Part shown: positions 8,741 through 17,617 of the stretch, piece after piece
How the letters are laid out: the number at the start of each line of letters is the position of its first letter
Position numbering within the stretch: position 1 is the first letter of the stretch
Assembly: GCF_003966125.1 (NCBI RefSeq)
Contig: NZ_RXMA01000009.1
Span: forward strand, 62,001-126,000
Length of the DNA: 64,000 nucleotides
Origin: Azospirillum griseum
Lineage (GTDB): Bacteria; Pseudomonadota; Alphaproteobacteria; Azospirillales; Azospirillaceae
Reading direction: 5' to 3'
Translations under genes and position numbers: made by a program
The notes under the pieces: generated by a model
The model's input: the letters and a program-made list of their open reading frames with translations, nothing else
Databases searched by the model: none
What the model was told of the DNA's origin: nothing

Positions 8741-9618
8741 CCATGGTCTTTCCCGAAGACCGCGACGCGGGCGTGGCCCGGTGGAGCGGCAGCCTGATCG
8801 TGGCGCTGGGTGCGCACGCCGCTGCTGCGGTGGCGATGGTGACGTGGCACACGCCCTTGCCGCCGTTGCAGGCCGAACCGCCCGCCATGATGCTGGAACT
8901 GCCGCCGCTGCCCGAGCCGGCTCCCGCCCCGGCCCCTGAGCCGGTGATGGAGCCGCCGCCGCCGGTCCCGGTTCCCGAACCGCCGCCCCCGGAGCCGCCC
9001 CCGCCCGAGCCGGTCCCTGAACCTGTGCCCGAACCTGTGGTGGAGCCGCCGCCCCCGCCGCCGGAACCGGTGGTGAAGCCGCCCGAACCGGAACCGCCCC
9101 CGCCGCCGGTGGAGCCGGAGGTCGTGCTGCCCAAGCCGCCGCCGGAGCCGCCGCCACCACCCAAGCCGGAACCCCGGCCCGAGCCGAAACCGACTCCGCC
9201 CAAACCCGACAAGCCGAAGCTGGAGAAGCCCAAGCCGCGCCCGGTCACGCCAGCCCCGGTGGCCCCGGCCCCCGCGCCGGTCGCGGCCCCGACGCCGCCC
9301 GCCTCGGCCCCGGTTCCGGTGGTCAGCAACGCGGTTCCGTCCTGGCAAGGCCGGGTGCTGCATCATCTGGAGCGGCACAAGCGCTACCCGCGCGCGGCCC
9401 AGGCCCGGCGGCAGGAAGGGGTGGCGCAGGTGCGCTTCACCATCGACCGCGAGGGGCGGGTCCTGTCCGTCCGTCTCGACCGCAGCGCCGGTCATGAGAT
9501 GCTGGACGAGGAGACGTTGGAGATGGTGCGCCGCGCCTCCCCCCTGCCCACGCCGCCGGAGGAGATGAAGCAGGACCGCATCGAACTGGTGGTCCCGGTT
9601 CAGTTTTTCCTGAAGTGA
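8737..9618 (+). CDS. tonB: Energy transducer TonB
   Basis: Links the ExbBD motor to outer-membrane receptors. N-terminal anchor near residues 15-37 contains the conserved His in GAHAAAAVAM. Residues ~40-195 are an extended Pro/Glu then Pro/Lys periplasmic spacer, made of PEP- and KP-type repeats. The C-terminal TonB box-binding domain starts near residue 200 and includes HKRYPRAAQARRQEGVAQV and ends with VPVQFFLK. The length of 293 residues is at the upper end because of the long proline spacer. Followed by two hairpins, so the exbBD-tonB operon probably ends here. Confidence 0.93.
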   Translation: MTMVFPEDRDAGVARWSGSLIVALGAHAAAAVAMVTWHTPLPPLQAEPPAMMLELPPLPEPAPAPAPEPVMEPPPPVPVPEPPPPEPPPPEPVPEPVPEPVVEPPPPPPEPVVKPPEPEPPPPPVEPEVVLPKPPPEPPPPPKPEPRPEPKPTPPKPDKPKLEKPKPRPVTPAPVAPAPAPVAAPTPPASAPVPVVSNAVPSWQGRVLHHLERHKRYPRAAQARRQEGVAQVRFTIDREGRVLSVRLDRSAGHEMLDEETLEMVRRASPLPTPPEEMKQDRIELVVPVQFFLK

Positions 9619-9631
9619 CCAGCCCAGACGC

Positions 9632-9700
9632 GGCGCGGGGGAGCAGGAACAACCCCGCGCCACAGCCGACGCCCGCACCGGAGCCTGTGCGGGCGTCGGC
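9632..9700 (+). terminator. Double hairpin terminator after tonB
   Basis: The first hairpin pairs GGCGCGGGG (9632-9640) with CCCCGCGCC (9653-9661). The second has a perfect 14-bp stem GCCGACGCCCGCAC / GTGCGGGCGTCGGC (9665-9678, 9687-9700) with an 8-base loop, followed by ATTATTAG. The second is the stronger terminator. Confidence 0.8.
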
Positions 9701-9707
9701 ATTATTA

Positions 9708-9726
9708 GCGAATAAGAATCATTAGC
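9708..9726 (+). promoter_or_regulatory. Fur box before siderophore receptor
   Basis: GCGAATAAGAATCATTAGC matches the 19-bp Fur consensus at 14 positions, including the unbroken AATCATTA core. It lies about 80 bases before the receptor start, directly after the tonB terminator. Confidence 0.75.
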
Positions 9727-9804
9727 ATTTTTGGCTTGCTTTGCTCCCTAAGTGATTTTAAGAACCAGTCGCATCATGAGTTCCTGTTTTTGGGGGGTAT
9801 TGCC

Positions 9805-11985
9805 GTGTCGTCGTCCACCGCTGTTCTGGTGTCCATGAGAGTGTCCCGGCCCGCAGCACCCGCGCTGGGGGCGGCGCTGGGGCTGGCCCTGAGCTGCACC
9901 GCCGTGTCGGCGGCATCGGCGCAAACCGCGCCCGCCGCCACGCCGACCGCCGCCGCCACTGGGGAGCAGCAGCTTCCGGCCATCGCCGTGGAGGGGGCCA
10001 AGCCGCAGGGCGATTACAAGACCGACCGCGCGTCGTCGCCCAAGCTGACCGAACCGCTGCTCGACACGCCGCAATCGATTCTGGTGATTCCGCGCGAAGT
10101 GATGGAGGACCGGGGGGCCACCTCGCTGCGCGACGTGCTGCGGACGGTGCCGGGCATCACCCTGTCGGCGGGCGAGGGCGGTGGCCCGCAGGGCGACAAT
10201 CTGAAGATTCGCGGCTTTGCCGCCAACACCGACCTGTTCATCGACGGTCTGCGCGACCAGGGTCAATACACCCGCGACAACTTCAACCTGGAACAGGTCG
10301 AGGTCATCAAGGGCGCGTCGGCCACCGCCTCGGGCCGTGGATCGACCGGCGGTTCGGTCAATCTCGTGACCAAGGCTCCGACCAAGGAATCGATCACCGC
10401 CGGGTCGTTGACCTTTGGGACCGACCGGACCAAGCGCATCACCGCCGACGTCAACCGTTCGCTGATCGACGCCGGTCTGGACGCGGCGGTGCGGTTGAAC
10501 GTGATGGGGCACACGTCGGGCGTGGCCGGGCGCGATGTGGTCGAAAACAACCGTTGGGGCTTCGCCCCGTCGGTGACGTTCGGCCTGAGCGGCCCGACCA
10601 AGCTGACCCTGAGCTACATGCATCTGGTCGAGGACAACATCCCCGACTATGGCCTGCCGGTGGTCAACGGCACCTCTCTGCCCAACGTGAAGCGCGAAAA
10701 CTACTACGGCTACAAGGATCTGAACGCCGAGAACGTCCGCGCCGACATCGCCACGGCCAAGCTGGAGCATGAGTTCAACGACGTGGTCAGCGTGCGCAAC
10801 ACCCTGCGCGCCGCCCAGACCAAGCGCTATTCCAACGTGTCGGTGCCGCGCAACGCCGATCCGGTCGCCAACACGATGACCCGCACGCCGACCGCGCGCG
10901 ACACCACGCTGAAGAGCCTGGACAACCAGACCGACGTCACCTTCAAATTCACCACCGGCTCGCTGAAACACTCGCTGGTGACGGGGCTGGAGCTGGCGGC
11001 GGAAAGCTACGACAACCAGCCCTACAGCTTCACGGCGGCGACCACCAGCCTGACCAACCCGAATCCGTTCGCCGTCTATCGCGGCACCCGCACGCTGGGG
11101 GCCAAGAGCGAGACCACCAGCAGCACCGCCGCGCTCTATGTGATGGACACGGTGAAGATCGGCGAGCAGTGGGAGATCGCGGGCGGCCTGCGCTATGACC
11201 GCTTCCACACCGACACCAAGATCGCCGCGACCAGCACCACCGCCGCGCTGAATCCCAAGCGTACCGACAATCTGCTGAGCTGGCGCGCGGCCATCGTCTA
11301 CAAGCCGGTGGTCAACGCCAGCCTCTACGCCAGCGCGTCCACCGCCTACAACCCGTCGGCGGAAGGTTTGGCCCTGACGGCGGCCAATGGGACGACCCCG
11401 CCGGAAAAGAACATGACCTACGAGGTCGGGGCCAAGTGGGACGTGCTGGGCGATGCGCTGTCGCTGACCGGGGCCGTGTTCCGCACCGAAAAGACCGACG
11501 CCCGCGAAACCCTGCCCGGCGGCACGGTCCAGGTGCTGAACGGCGTGCGCCGCGTCGATGGCTTTGAACTGGGCGTGACCGGTCATCTGACCAGCAAGTG
11601 GCAGGTCTTCGGCGGCTACACCTATCAGACCAGCGAGATCGTCAAGACCTTCACCGCCGCCAACAAGGGGCACGCGCTGGCCAACACGCCCAAACACACC
11701 TTCAGCCTGTGGAGCACCTATGAGCTGCCGTGGGATCTGAAGGTCGGGGCCGGGGTCCAGTATGTCGCCGACCGCTATTGGACCGACGCCAATCTGGGCA
11801 AGATCCCGAACTACGCGGTGTTCGACACCATGGTCGCCTACAACCTGCGTCCGGGTGTGGAGTTGCAGGCCAACATCTACAACCTGACCGACAAGTTCTA
11901 CATCGAGCGGGTCCATGCGGGTGGCGGTCACGCGGTGGCCGGTGCCGGGCGCACCGTGCTGTTCACCACCAACGTGAAGTTCTGA
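9805..11985 (+). CDS. TonB-dependent catecholate siderophore receptor, Fiu-like
   Basis: Outer-membrane 22-strand barrel for ferric siderophore uptake. The protein is 726 residues: signal peptide to about AASAQT, plug domain (LLDTPQSILVIPREVMEDRG, LRTVPGITLSAGEGGGPQGD, IRGFAANTDLFIDGLRD), then the barrel ending in phenylalanine (LFTTNVKF). The GEGGGPQGDN loop and the neighbouring piuC-type gene fit the Fiu group of catecholate receptors. GTG at 9805 has GGGGGG at proper distance; earlier in-frame starts lack a site and would spoil the signal peptide. A Fur box lies upstream. The substrate is inferred only from family. Confidence 0.9.
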   Translation: MSSSTAVLVSMRVSRPAAPALGAALGLALSCTAVSAASAQTAPAATPTAAATGEQQLPAIAVEGAKPQGDYKTDRASSPKLTEPLLDTPQSILVIPREVMEDRGATSLRDVLRTVPGITLSAGEGGGPQGDNLKIRGFAANTDLFIDGLRDQGQYTRDNFNLEQVEVIKGASATASGRGSTGGSVNLVTKAPTKESITAGSLTFGTDRTKRITADVNRSLIDAGLDAAVRLNVMGHTSGVAGRDVVENNRWGFAPSVTFGLSGPTKLTLSYMHLVEDNIPDYGLPVVNGTSLPNVKRENYYGYKDLNAENVRADIATAKLEHEFNDVVSVRNTLRAAQTKRYSNVSVPRNADPVANTMTRTPTARDTTLKSLDNQTDVTFKFTTGSLKHSLVTGLELAAESYDNQPYSFTAATTSLTNPNPFAVYRGTRTLGAKSETTSSTAALYVMDTVKIGEQWEIAGGLRYDRFHTDTKIAATSTTAALNPKRTDNLLSWRAAIVYKPVVNASLYASASTAYNPSAEGLALTAANGTTPPEKNMTYEVGAKWDVLGDALSLTGAVFRTEKTDARETLPGGTVQVLNGVRRVDGFELGVTGHLTSKWQVFGGYTYQTSEIVKTFTAANKGHALANTPKHTFSLWSTYELPWDLKVGAGVQYVADRYWTDANLGKIPNYAVFDTMVAYNLRPGVELQANIYNLTDKFYIERVHAGGGHAVAGAGRTVLFTTNVKF

Positions 11986-12031
11986 CGCCTTTCAACCGTC
12001 TGTTCGGCGGCCCGCCTGGGCCGTGCCTCCA

Positions 12032-12075
12032 CGCCGGGGCCGCTCTGCGGCAATGGGGTTGCCCCGGCGCTTTTT
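12032..12075 (+). terminator. Terminator between receptor and piuC-like gene
   Basis: CGCCGGGGC (12032-12040) pairs with GCCCCGGCG (12061-12069), followed by CTTTTTCG. It may end the receptor transcript or only reduce transcription into piuC, which has no obvious promoter of its own. Confidence 0.7.
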
Positions 12076-12111
12076 CGTTTCCTTCCAAGCCGTCAAGCCA
12101 GGACACAGCGC

Positions 12112-12792
12112 ATGCTGCTGCACATTCCCAACGTTCTCACCGCCGATCAGGTGGCCGAGGCGCGTCGCATCCTCGACGCGGCGGACTGGGTCGATGGGGC
12201 CGTCACCGCCGGTCATCAATCGGCCAAGGCCAAGGACAACATGCAGATCCCCGAACAGCATCCGGCGGCCCGCCGGTTAGGGGACATGATCCTGGAGGCG
12301 CTGGAACGCAACCCGCTGTTCATGGCCGCCGCCCTGCCGCTGAAGGTGTTTCCGCCGCTGTTCAACCGCTACAGCGGTGGCCAGAGCTTTGGCGTGCATG
12401 TGGACAACGCCATCCGCCAGATTCCCGGCACGCCGCACCGCGTGCGCACCGACCTGTCGGCCACCCTGTTTTTCACCAACCCCGACGAGTATGACGGCGG
12501 CGAACTGACCATCGAGGACACTTATGGCGTCCATATGGTCAAGCTGCCCGCCGGGGACATGGTGCTCTACCCGTCCACCAGCCTGCATCAGGTCCGCCCG
12601 GTGACGCGGGGCGCGCGCGTCTGCTCCTTCTTCTGGATGCAGAGCATGGTCCGCGACGATGGGCAGCGCACGATGCTGTTCGATCTGGACAGCGCCATTC
12701 AAAAGATCGGGGCCGATCTGCCTGACCACGCCGGGGTCGTCCAACTCACCGGCCTGTACCACAATTTGCTCCGCCACTGGGCCGACACCTGA
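12112..12792 (+). CDS. piuC: PKHD-type Fe(II)/2-oxoglutarate hydroxylase, PiuC/YbiX family
   Basis: A non-heme iron dioxygenase of the family encoded next to fiu in E. coli (ybiX) and piuA in Pseudomonas; its exact substrate is not established. The 226-residue length is the family norm. Iron ligands are seen at His96 and Asp98 (SFGVHVDNA) and His159 (STSLHQVRP), with Arg169 as the 2-oxoglutarate ligand. The N-terminal [13 protein letters not shown] and the C-terminal [15 protein letters not shown] are typical. Its position after the Fiu-like receptor strengthens both calls and suggests iron-responsive expression. Confidence 0.92.
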   Translation: MLLHIPNVLTADQVAEARRILDAADWVDGAVTAGHQSAKAKDNMQIPEQHPAARRLGDMILEALERNPLFMAAALPLKVFPPLFNRYSGGQSFGVHVDNAIRQIPGTPHRVRTDLSATLFFTNPDEYDGGELTIEDTYGVHMVKLPAGDMVLYPSTSLHQVRPVTRGARVCSFFWMQSMVRDDGQRTMLFDLDSAIQKIGADLPDHAGVVQLTGLYHNLLRHWADT

Positions 12793-12845
12793 TCGGCACC
12801 GCCGGTCGTCGTCCCCGCAGCCATTCGACAAGAGGACCGCGCCTC

Positions 12846-14153
12846 ATGGCCACCACCGCCGCCCTGCCGCAGCGCCAACGCCTGTGGTTCCGCACGCTTC
12901 AGACCGTTCACCTGTGGGTTGGCTTGATCCTGTGCCTGCCGCTGGTGGTGCTGGGCATCACCGGCTCGATCCTGGTGTTTGAGCATGAGTTGCAGGATCT
13001 GGCCAGCGAACCGGCCTCGCCCAACCTGACCATCGGCACGCCGCAACCGCTGTCGGCGATCCTGGCGGCGGCGAAGGCGGCGGCCCCGGCCGGAACCCAG
13101 CCCGGCTTCATCATTCTGCCGGAGGAGGCGGGCAAGCCCGTGTCCGTCCGCCTGACCGCCGCCCGACCGCCGGGGGGCGGCGAACGGGGCGCGGGGCAAG
13201 CGGGGCCGGGACAACCCGGAAATGGCCCGGCAAACGGGCCGGGAGCGCAGTCGCCGGGCCAAGGGCCGGGGGCAGCGCCGCAACCCCCGCAGCCGCAGGG
13301 GCCGATGGGAGCCTTGCAGATCGATCCGGTGTCGCTGACCGTGCTGGGAACCCAGACGCAGGGCGATGGCTTTTGGCGCACCGTTCACATGCTGCACGCC
13401 AACGCCCTGATCCGCGACCGCAGCGGGCGCGAGATCATCGGCTGGCTGGGCGTGGCCATGCTGGTGTTGGGGGTGAGCGGGTTGGTCATCTGGTGGCCGC
13501 GTCCGGGCCGCTGGAAGGCCGCCTTCACGGTCAAATCCGGCGCGCGCGGCGTGCGTCTGCACCGCGACCTGCATGGGGCGGTCGGCATCTGGTCGCTGGT
13601 GGTGTTCATCATCGTCACCTTTTCGGGCGTCTACCTTGCCTTCCCGCAGACCTTGGGCGACGGCGTGTCGGCCATCTTCCCCGCCCGCGACCTGCGCGCG
13701 CCGGTGACGGTGGAGCCGGTGAAGGGGGCCAAGCCGTTGGACATCGACGCCGTGGCCGATCTGGCCCGCGCGGCGCTGCCCGGGGCGACCTTGCGCTCCG
13801 TTTCGCCCCCGGCGCGGCCCAACATGGCCTACCGCCTGTCCTTCGCGCCCGCCGGGCATGTCCATGGCGCGCCGATGGCGACCGTGTTCGTCGATCCCTG
13901 GGCCGGTCGGGTGGTCGAATTGCGCGATCCCGCCACCTACAGCCTGGGCGAAACCCTGCTGGCGTGGCAGCGCCCCTTGCACGCTGGTGAAGGGCTGGGG
14001 CCGCTGTGGCAATGGCTGGTCTTCCTGTCGGGCGTGCTGCCGCCGCTGTTCGCCGTGACCGGAACCGCCATGTGGTGGCTGAAGCGCAAGGCGCGCAAGA
14101 CCAAGGACGCCGAACGCGCCGCCGTCCTGGCCCGAGCCGCAGCGGCGGAATAA
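12846..14153 (+). CDS. PepSY-associated inner-membrane protein, PiuB/iron-uptake type
   Basis: A 435-residue protein with four membrane segments: near residues 18-48 (HLWVGLILCLPLVVLGITG), ~195-220 (WLGVAMLVLGVSGLVIWW), ~235-262 and ~390-418. This is the PepSY_TM layout found in siderophore loci, where such proteins are thought to help reduce or release iron in the periplasm. Between segments 1 and 2 there is a low-complexity Gly/Pro/Gln insertion (about residues 110-155). A gap of only 53 bases separates it from piuC. The function in iron uptake is inferred from family and context. Confidence 0.8.
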   Translation: MATTAALPQRQRLWFRTLQTVHLWVGLILCLPLVVLGITGSILVFEHELQDLASEPASPNLTIGTPQPLSAILAAAKAAAPAGTQPGFIILPEEAGKPVSVRLTAARPPGGGERGAGQAGPGQPGNGPANGPGAQSPGQGPGAAPQPPQPQGPMGALQIDPVSLTVLGTQTQGDGFWRTVHMLHANALIRDRSGREIIGWLGVAMLVLGVSGLVIWWPRPGRWKAAFTVKSGARGVRLHRDLHGAVGIWSLVVFIIVTFSGVYLAFPQTLGDGVSAIFPARDLRAPVTVEPVKGAKPLDIDAVADLARAALPGATLRSVSPPARPNMAYRLSFAPAGHVHGAPMATVFVDPWAGRVVELRDPATYSLGETLLAWQRPLHAGEGLGPLWQWLVFLSGVLPPLFAVTGTAMWWLKRKARKTKDAERAAVLARAAAAE

Positions 14154-14177
14154 GCGGCTGCTTCAGGAGTTGGCGCT

Positions 14178-15173
14178 TCAGGGGGTTGGCAGGGCGAAGC
14201 TGGCGACCATCGGCGCGTGATAGCTTTCGGGCGACCGCGCGTCGGTCGGGTGGAACACCTCGTCGCTGAGCGCCTCGTTGTGGATGGCGGCGTCGCGGAA
14301 CCACCCGGCCAGTTGGGGGGAGACCAGCAGATGGTCCAGCATCACCCCCCGCCCGGCGTGCAGCACCGAAAAACGGCGGTCGGCGGGAATGACTCGCTCC
14401 AACGGCGTCAGCACCCGTCCGGCCAAGGCCGGGTTGCCGGTCCCCTCCAGATCGGCGCAGAGAATGCGCAGGGGTGTGTGTTCGACGTCCGCGTTGCAAT
14501 CCCCCGCCACCATCACCAGCGCGTCGGGGTCGGCGTCGAACAGGCGGTCCACCGCCAGCCGGGTTTCCAGCGCCTGCCCCGCGCGCTTCAGCGCCGCCAG
14601 ATAATAGCCCTCGGCCCAGCCCTCCGCCGTTTTCCAGACGAAGGCCCCCGCCTTCTGCCCTGGAATGGGGGCGGCCAGCGGTGCCCGCAGATGCAGGTTG
14701 AAGACGTGCAGGGTCCGCCCGCCGGGCAGGGCGATGGCGCTGTGCAGGACCGGCCGATCCCACTCCACCGCGTGATCCGGGGGCGGGTCGTCGCCCGATG
14801 CGGGGCGGGCGGTGGCGAGCCTCACGCGCGGCGGCTGGACCAGATGGTGGCGCAACAGCCGCGTCGCCGTGATCGGCCAGCGGCTGACCAACACCGGGTT
14901 GTGACGGTCGGCGGGCGTGGGGCCATCCCCGGCGGTGACGTGGAACCCGGCGTAGCGGGTTCCCTCCAGCAGCCGGGACAGGGCGCGCAGCACGCGCGGT
15001 TCACGCTTGACCGGGTGTTGGGCGTCCACCTCCTGCAAACAGAGGATGTCGGCGTCGAGCCGTTCCAACTGCGGCCGCAGGGTGGTGATGCGCGCGGCAA
15101 AGGGCGGGTCGCCGACGTCGTCGTCCAGGCTTTCCAGATTGAAGGTGGCGATGCGGAACCGCGCCTCCTCCAT
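14178..15173 (-). CDS. Endonuclease/exonuclease/phosphatase family protein
   Basis: EEP-fold hydrolase of 331 residues. It begins FRIATFNLESL (metal-binding Asn), then DILCLQEVDA (metal-binding Glu), HVFNLHLRAPL, VMVAGDCNADVEHTP (catalytic GDxN) and ends with a Ser/His region SPESYHAPMVASF. Members are nucleases, phosphodiesterases or lipid phosphatases, and nothing in the sequence selects among these. No signal peptide, so probably cytosolic. ATG at 15173 has GGGAGGG five bases upstream. Convergent with the PepSY gene. Confidence 0.85.
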   Translation of the reverse strand: MEEARFRIATFNLESLDDDVGDPPFAARITTLRPQLERLDADILCLQEVDAQHPVKREPRVLRALSRLLEGTRYAGFHVTAGDGPTPADRHNPVLVSRWPITATRLLRHHLVQPPRVRLATARPASGDDPPPDHAVEWDRPVLHSAIALPGGRTLHVFNLHLRAPLAAPIPGQKAGAFVWKTAEGWAEGYYLAALKRAGQALETRLAVDRLFDADPDALVMVAGDCNADVEHTPLRILCADLEGTGNPALAGRVLTPLERVIPADRRFSVLHAGRGVMLDHLLVSPQLAGWFRDAAIHNEALSDEVFHPTDARSPESYHAPMVASFALPTP

Positions 15174-15202
15174 CGCGCCCTCCCATGTTGGAACCGTTCG
15201 CG

Positions 15203-15856
15203 TCAGAACAGCTCGACGTCGCCGTCGATGCTGGTGGTGCGCAGCCGTTCGAAGAAGGACGATTCGCTGCGGGCGATGTCGTGCACCGCCTCCTCGCCGA
15301 TCAGCCGCCGTTGCGACCGCCCGCTGGTGGGGAAAAAGCGCAAGGCGCGCGGGCTGGTTCCGCCGACGTCCCAACTGACCGTCGGGATGCCTTCGGTCGC
15401 CAGATACTCCATGACGAATTCGACGTTGCGTTGACCGATGTTGGAATGGCGCAGGGTGGCGGCGTTGACGTTCGCCCCGCCGAACACCTTGGCCCGCAGC
15501 CGGTCGCGCCGTCCGGTGACGCGCAGCAGACGGTTGATGAGCTGTTCCATCGCCGCGCTGCCATAGCGTGAGGACAACGACACCGTGTCCAGCCCGGCGT
15601 CGGGCAGCAGGAAATGGTTCATGCCGCCGATGCCCGCCTCGGGGTCATAGACGCAGGCGGCCACACAGGATCCCAGTGTGGTGGTGATGATGACGTCGGG
15701 GCTGTCGCTGACCACGCAGCCGCCGACGACGATGTTGACCACCTCCGCGTTCAGGCGGCGGTCGCGGTAGCGGTTCGCGGCGATGTCCTGCCGTTCCAAT
15801 CGCCGCTGTTGCGGGCTGCGGGGGATGCGCGCCGTGCGCAGCGGATCGGACGGCAT
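15203..15856 (-). CDS. cheD: Chemoreceptor glutamine deamidase CheD
   Basis: Deamidates glutamines on chemoreceptors and, in many species, interacts with CheC/CheY. The catalytic triad is visible: Thr58, Cys64 in TTLGSCVAACVYD and His81 in GGMNHFLLP, with the same spacing as in Thermotoga CheD. Other family motifs are KVFGGANV and NIGQRNVEFV. The 217 residues include about 35 extra at the N-terminus, rich in Arg. The start is uncertain because ATG at 15856 has no strong ribosome binding site. It stands alone, outside any che operon in this window; the chemoreceptor at 4225 is a possible target, by inference. Confidence 0.92.
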   Translation of the reverse strand: MPSDPLRTARIPRSPQQRRLERQDIAANRYRDRRLNAEVVNIVVGGCVVSDSPDVIITTTLGSCVAACVYDPEAGIGGMNHFLLPDAGLDTVSLSSRYGSAAMEQLINRLLRVTGRRDRLRAKVFGGANVNAATLRHSNIGQRNVEFVMEYLATEGIPTVSWDVGGTSPRALRFFPTSGRSQRRLIGEEAVHDIARSESSFFERLRTTSIDGDVELF

Positions 15857-16004
15857 TGTGTCGCGAGGGTTCCGGTTGTGGTCTGTTGCAACGAAAAGAT
15901 AGGGTGCGTTTCGCTGAATGGTAGTGCACCCCACTCTATGCTGCGAAGTTTTAATTTTTTTTGCCAATTCCGGGTTTTCCCGGATGCGCGGGGCGCGTCG
16001 CCGC

Positions 16005-17474
16005 TCAATATCGTGCCATCCAGTCGGTCAACAGGCCGCTTTGCAGAGCGCGGGCGCGACCGGCCCAGGCGCGGGCCTCGGCGGGCGGTTCCGTCACCCG
16101 GCGATCGAGCGCGGCGTCGAGCGCGCGGCGGCGGTCGGCGTCGGTGATGAACAGGGCGAAACCCAGCCGCTGCCCGCTGGCGCTGTCGAGGGTTCCGGCC
16201 AGCCCCTTGACGTAGGACAGGGTCCCGGTTTTGGCGTGAACGCCGGGGGGCAGAGCCTTGCCGTCCTCCTCACCCGGCAGCAGCGCCCACAGGGCGGGGC
16301 CGCCCAACCGCAACAGCGCGGCCATCTGACGGGGAGTGGACAACGAACCGGTGCCAAGTCCGGAATGGTTGACCAGCCGCAAGCCCTGCCAGTTGGTTTG
16401 CCCTTTGGTCGCGCCGTTGGCCTCGACCTGCCGGGTCAGCAGGGTTTGCAGCAGGAGCGCCGATTGGTTGAGGCGATTCACCGACGGGTCGATCCGCCGG
16501 GCAGCGGCCAGCCCGATCATCTCCGCCGACAGGTTGTTGGAGTAACGCAGCAGCGACCGCGCCAATTCGCTCAAGGGCGGGCTGTCCACGCTGGCGAGAA
16601 CCCGTCCGGTCTTGCCGCCATCCTTGCCGGATGCCGCCTGACCGGGCTGGGGTGCGGGCAACGCCACGCCCGCCTCGCCCGCCAGACGGCGGAACAACGA
16701 TGCGGCGGCCAGCCCGGGCCGGGCGACCGGCAGCCACAGCCGACCGTTCCCGTCGGGCTTGGCGGGCAGCAACCAGCGGTCCGGTCCGCTGGGCAGGGGC
16801 GGGATCGCCCCATTCGGGGCCAGCACCGCCGTCACGCTGTCCAACGCCGTGCGCCCGTTGTCGGCCACCGACCAGACCGACGCGGTGGCCGGGCCGTTGG
16901 CGGGCCGGGTCCAGGCCAGTTGCGCCCGGTTGAAGTTGACCGACAAAGCACCGATGCCGGTGTTGTAGGGGGCGGCCCAGGGCTGGCCGGGGTCGATTTC
17001 CGACAGCTCCGGCAGCAAGCTGGTGTCATAGTAGAGTCGGCCCGTCACCCGCGTGACTCCGGCCTTGCGCAGCCCCTCGACCAGATCGCCCAGCCCGTCG
17101 CTGGACAGGGAGGGGTCGCCGCCCCCTTCCAACACCAGATCACCGCGCAGGGTGCCGCTCTCCACCGGGCCGGTGGCGCGCAGGCGGGTGGTGAAGCGGT
17201 GATCGGCCCCCAGCACGCCCAGCGCGGCGGCGACCGTCGGCACCTTGGCGACGGAGGCCGGAACAAAAGGATGGTCGGCCTGCCGCTCCTCCAGCACCGC
17301 GCCGCTGTCGAGTCTGAACAGGATGTAGCCGACGGCGGTCTCGCTGAAACCTTCGCGTGTGGCCCGGTCATCCGGTGCCGCCACCGCGACGCCACCCAGA
17401 CCGCACAGCGCCACCGCCCCAACGGCCAACCACCGGGCCAGCGGGCGCAGAGGGGTGAAAGACAATCCAAACAT
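16005..17474 (-). CDS. dacB: D-alanyl-D-alanine carboxypeptidase/endopeptidase, PBP4 (DacB) family
   Basis: Periplasmic class C penicillin-binding protein that trims D-Ala or cleaves peptide cross-links. It has a signal peptide (WLAVGAVALCGLGGVAVAA) and the three active-site motifs of the S13 family: SVAK with Ser74 and Lys77, SNN in LLRYSNNLSAEMIG, and KTG in GVHAKTGTLSYVKG. GGGDPSLSSDGLGDLVEG is the typical conserved block between motifs. At 489 residues it is close to E. coli DacB (477). Single gene, divergent from the FHA gene. Confidence 0.94.
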   Translation of the reverse strand: MFGLSFTPLRPLARWLAVGAVALCGLGGVAVAAPDDRATREGFSETAVGYILFRLDSGAVLEERQADHPFVPASVAKVPTVAAALGVLGADHRFTTRLRATGPVESGTLRGDLVLEGGGDPSLSSDGLGDLVEGLRKAGVTRVTGRLYYDTSLLPELSEIDPGQPWAAPYNTGIGALSVNFNRAQLAWTRPANGPATASVWSVADNGRTALDSVTAVLAPNGAIPPLPSGPDRWLLPAKPDGNGRLWLPVARPGLAAASLFRRLAGEAGVALPAPQPGQAASGKDGGKTGRVLASVDSPPLSELARSLLRYSNNLSAEMIGLAAARRIDPSVNRLNQSALLLQTLLTRQVEANGATKGQTNWQGLRLVNHSGLGTGSLSTPRQMAALLRLGGPALWALLPGEEDGKALPPGVHAKTGTLSYVKGLAGTLDSASGQRLGFALFITDADRRRALDAALDRRVTEPPAEARAWAGRARALQSGLLTDWMARY

Positions 17475-17617
17475 CGGGGTTTTCCATAGGTTCTATGCGA
17501 GTCATACGCGAAGGCGTTTTGTTCTGTCGATTGCCATGTCATAAAGTTGTTGGGAAGGGAAGACGCCGGAAATCCCAGGCGTGAACGTAGCCGGATGCGG
17601 ACCGGCCGGGGGGCGGG

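Noticed and set aside
15857..15967. N-terminal extension of cheD to 15967
   Set aside because: The added residues are unlike CheD, and the DNA becomes AT-rich like a promoter region; ATG at 15856 preferred.
15930..15967. Possible TTGGCA promoter upstream of cheD
   Set aside because: No -10 sequence at 16-18 bases; the nearest, CATAGA, is at about 20 bases and poor.
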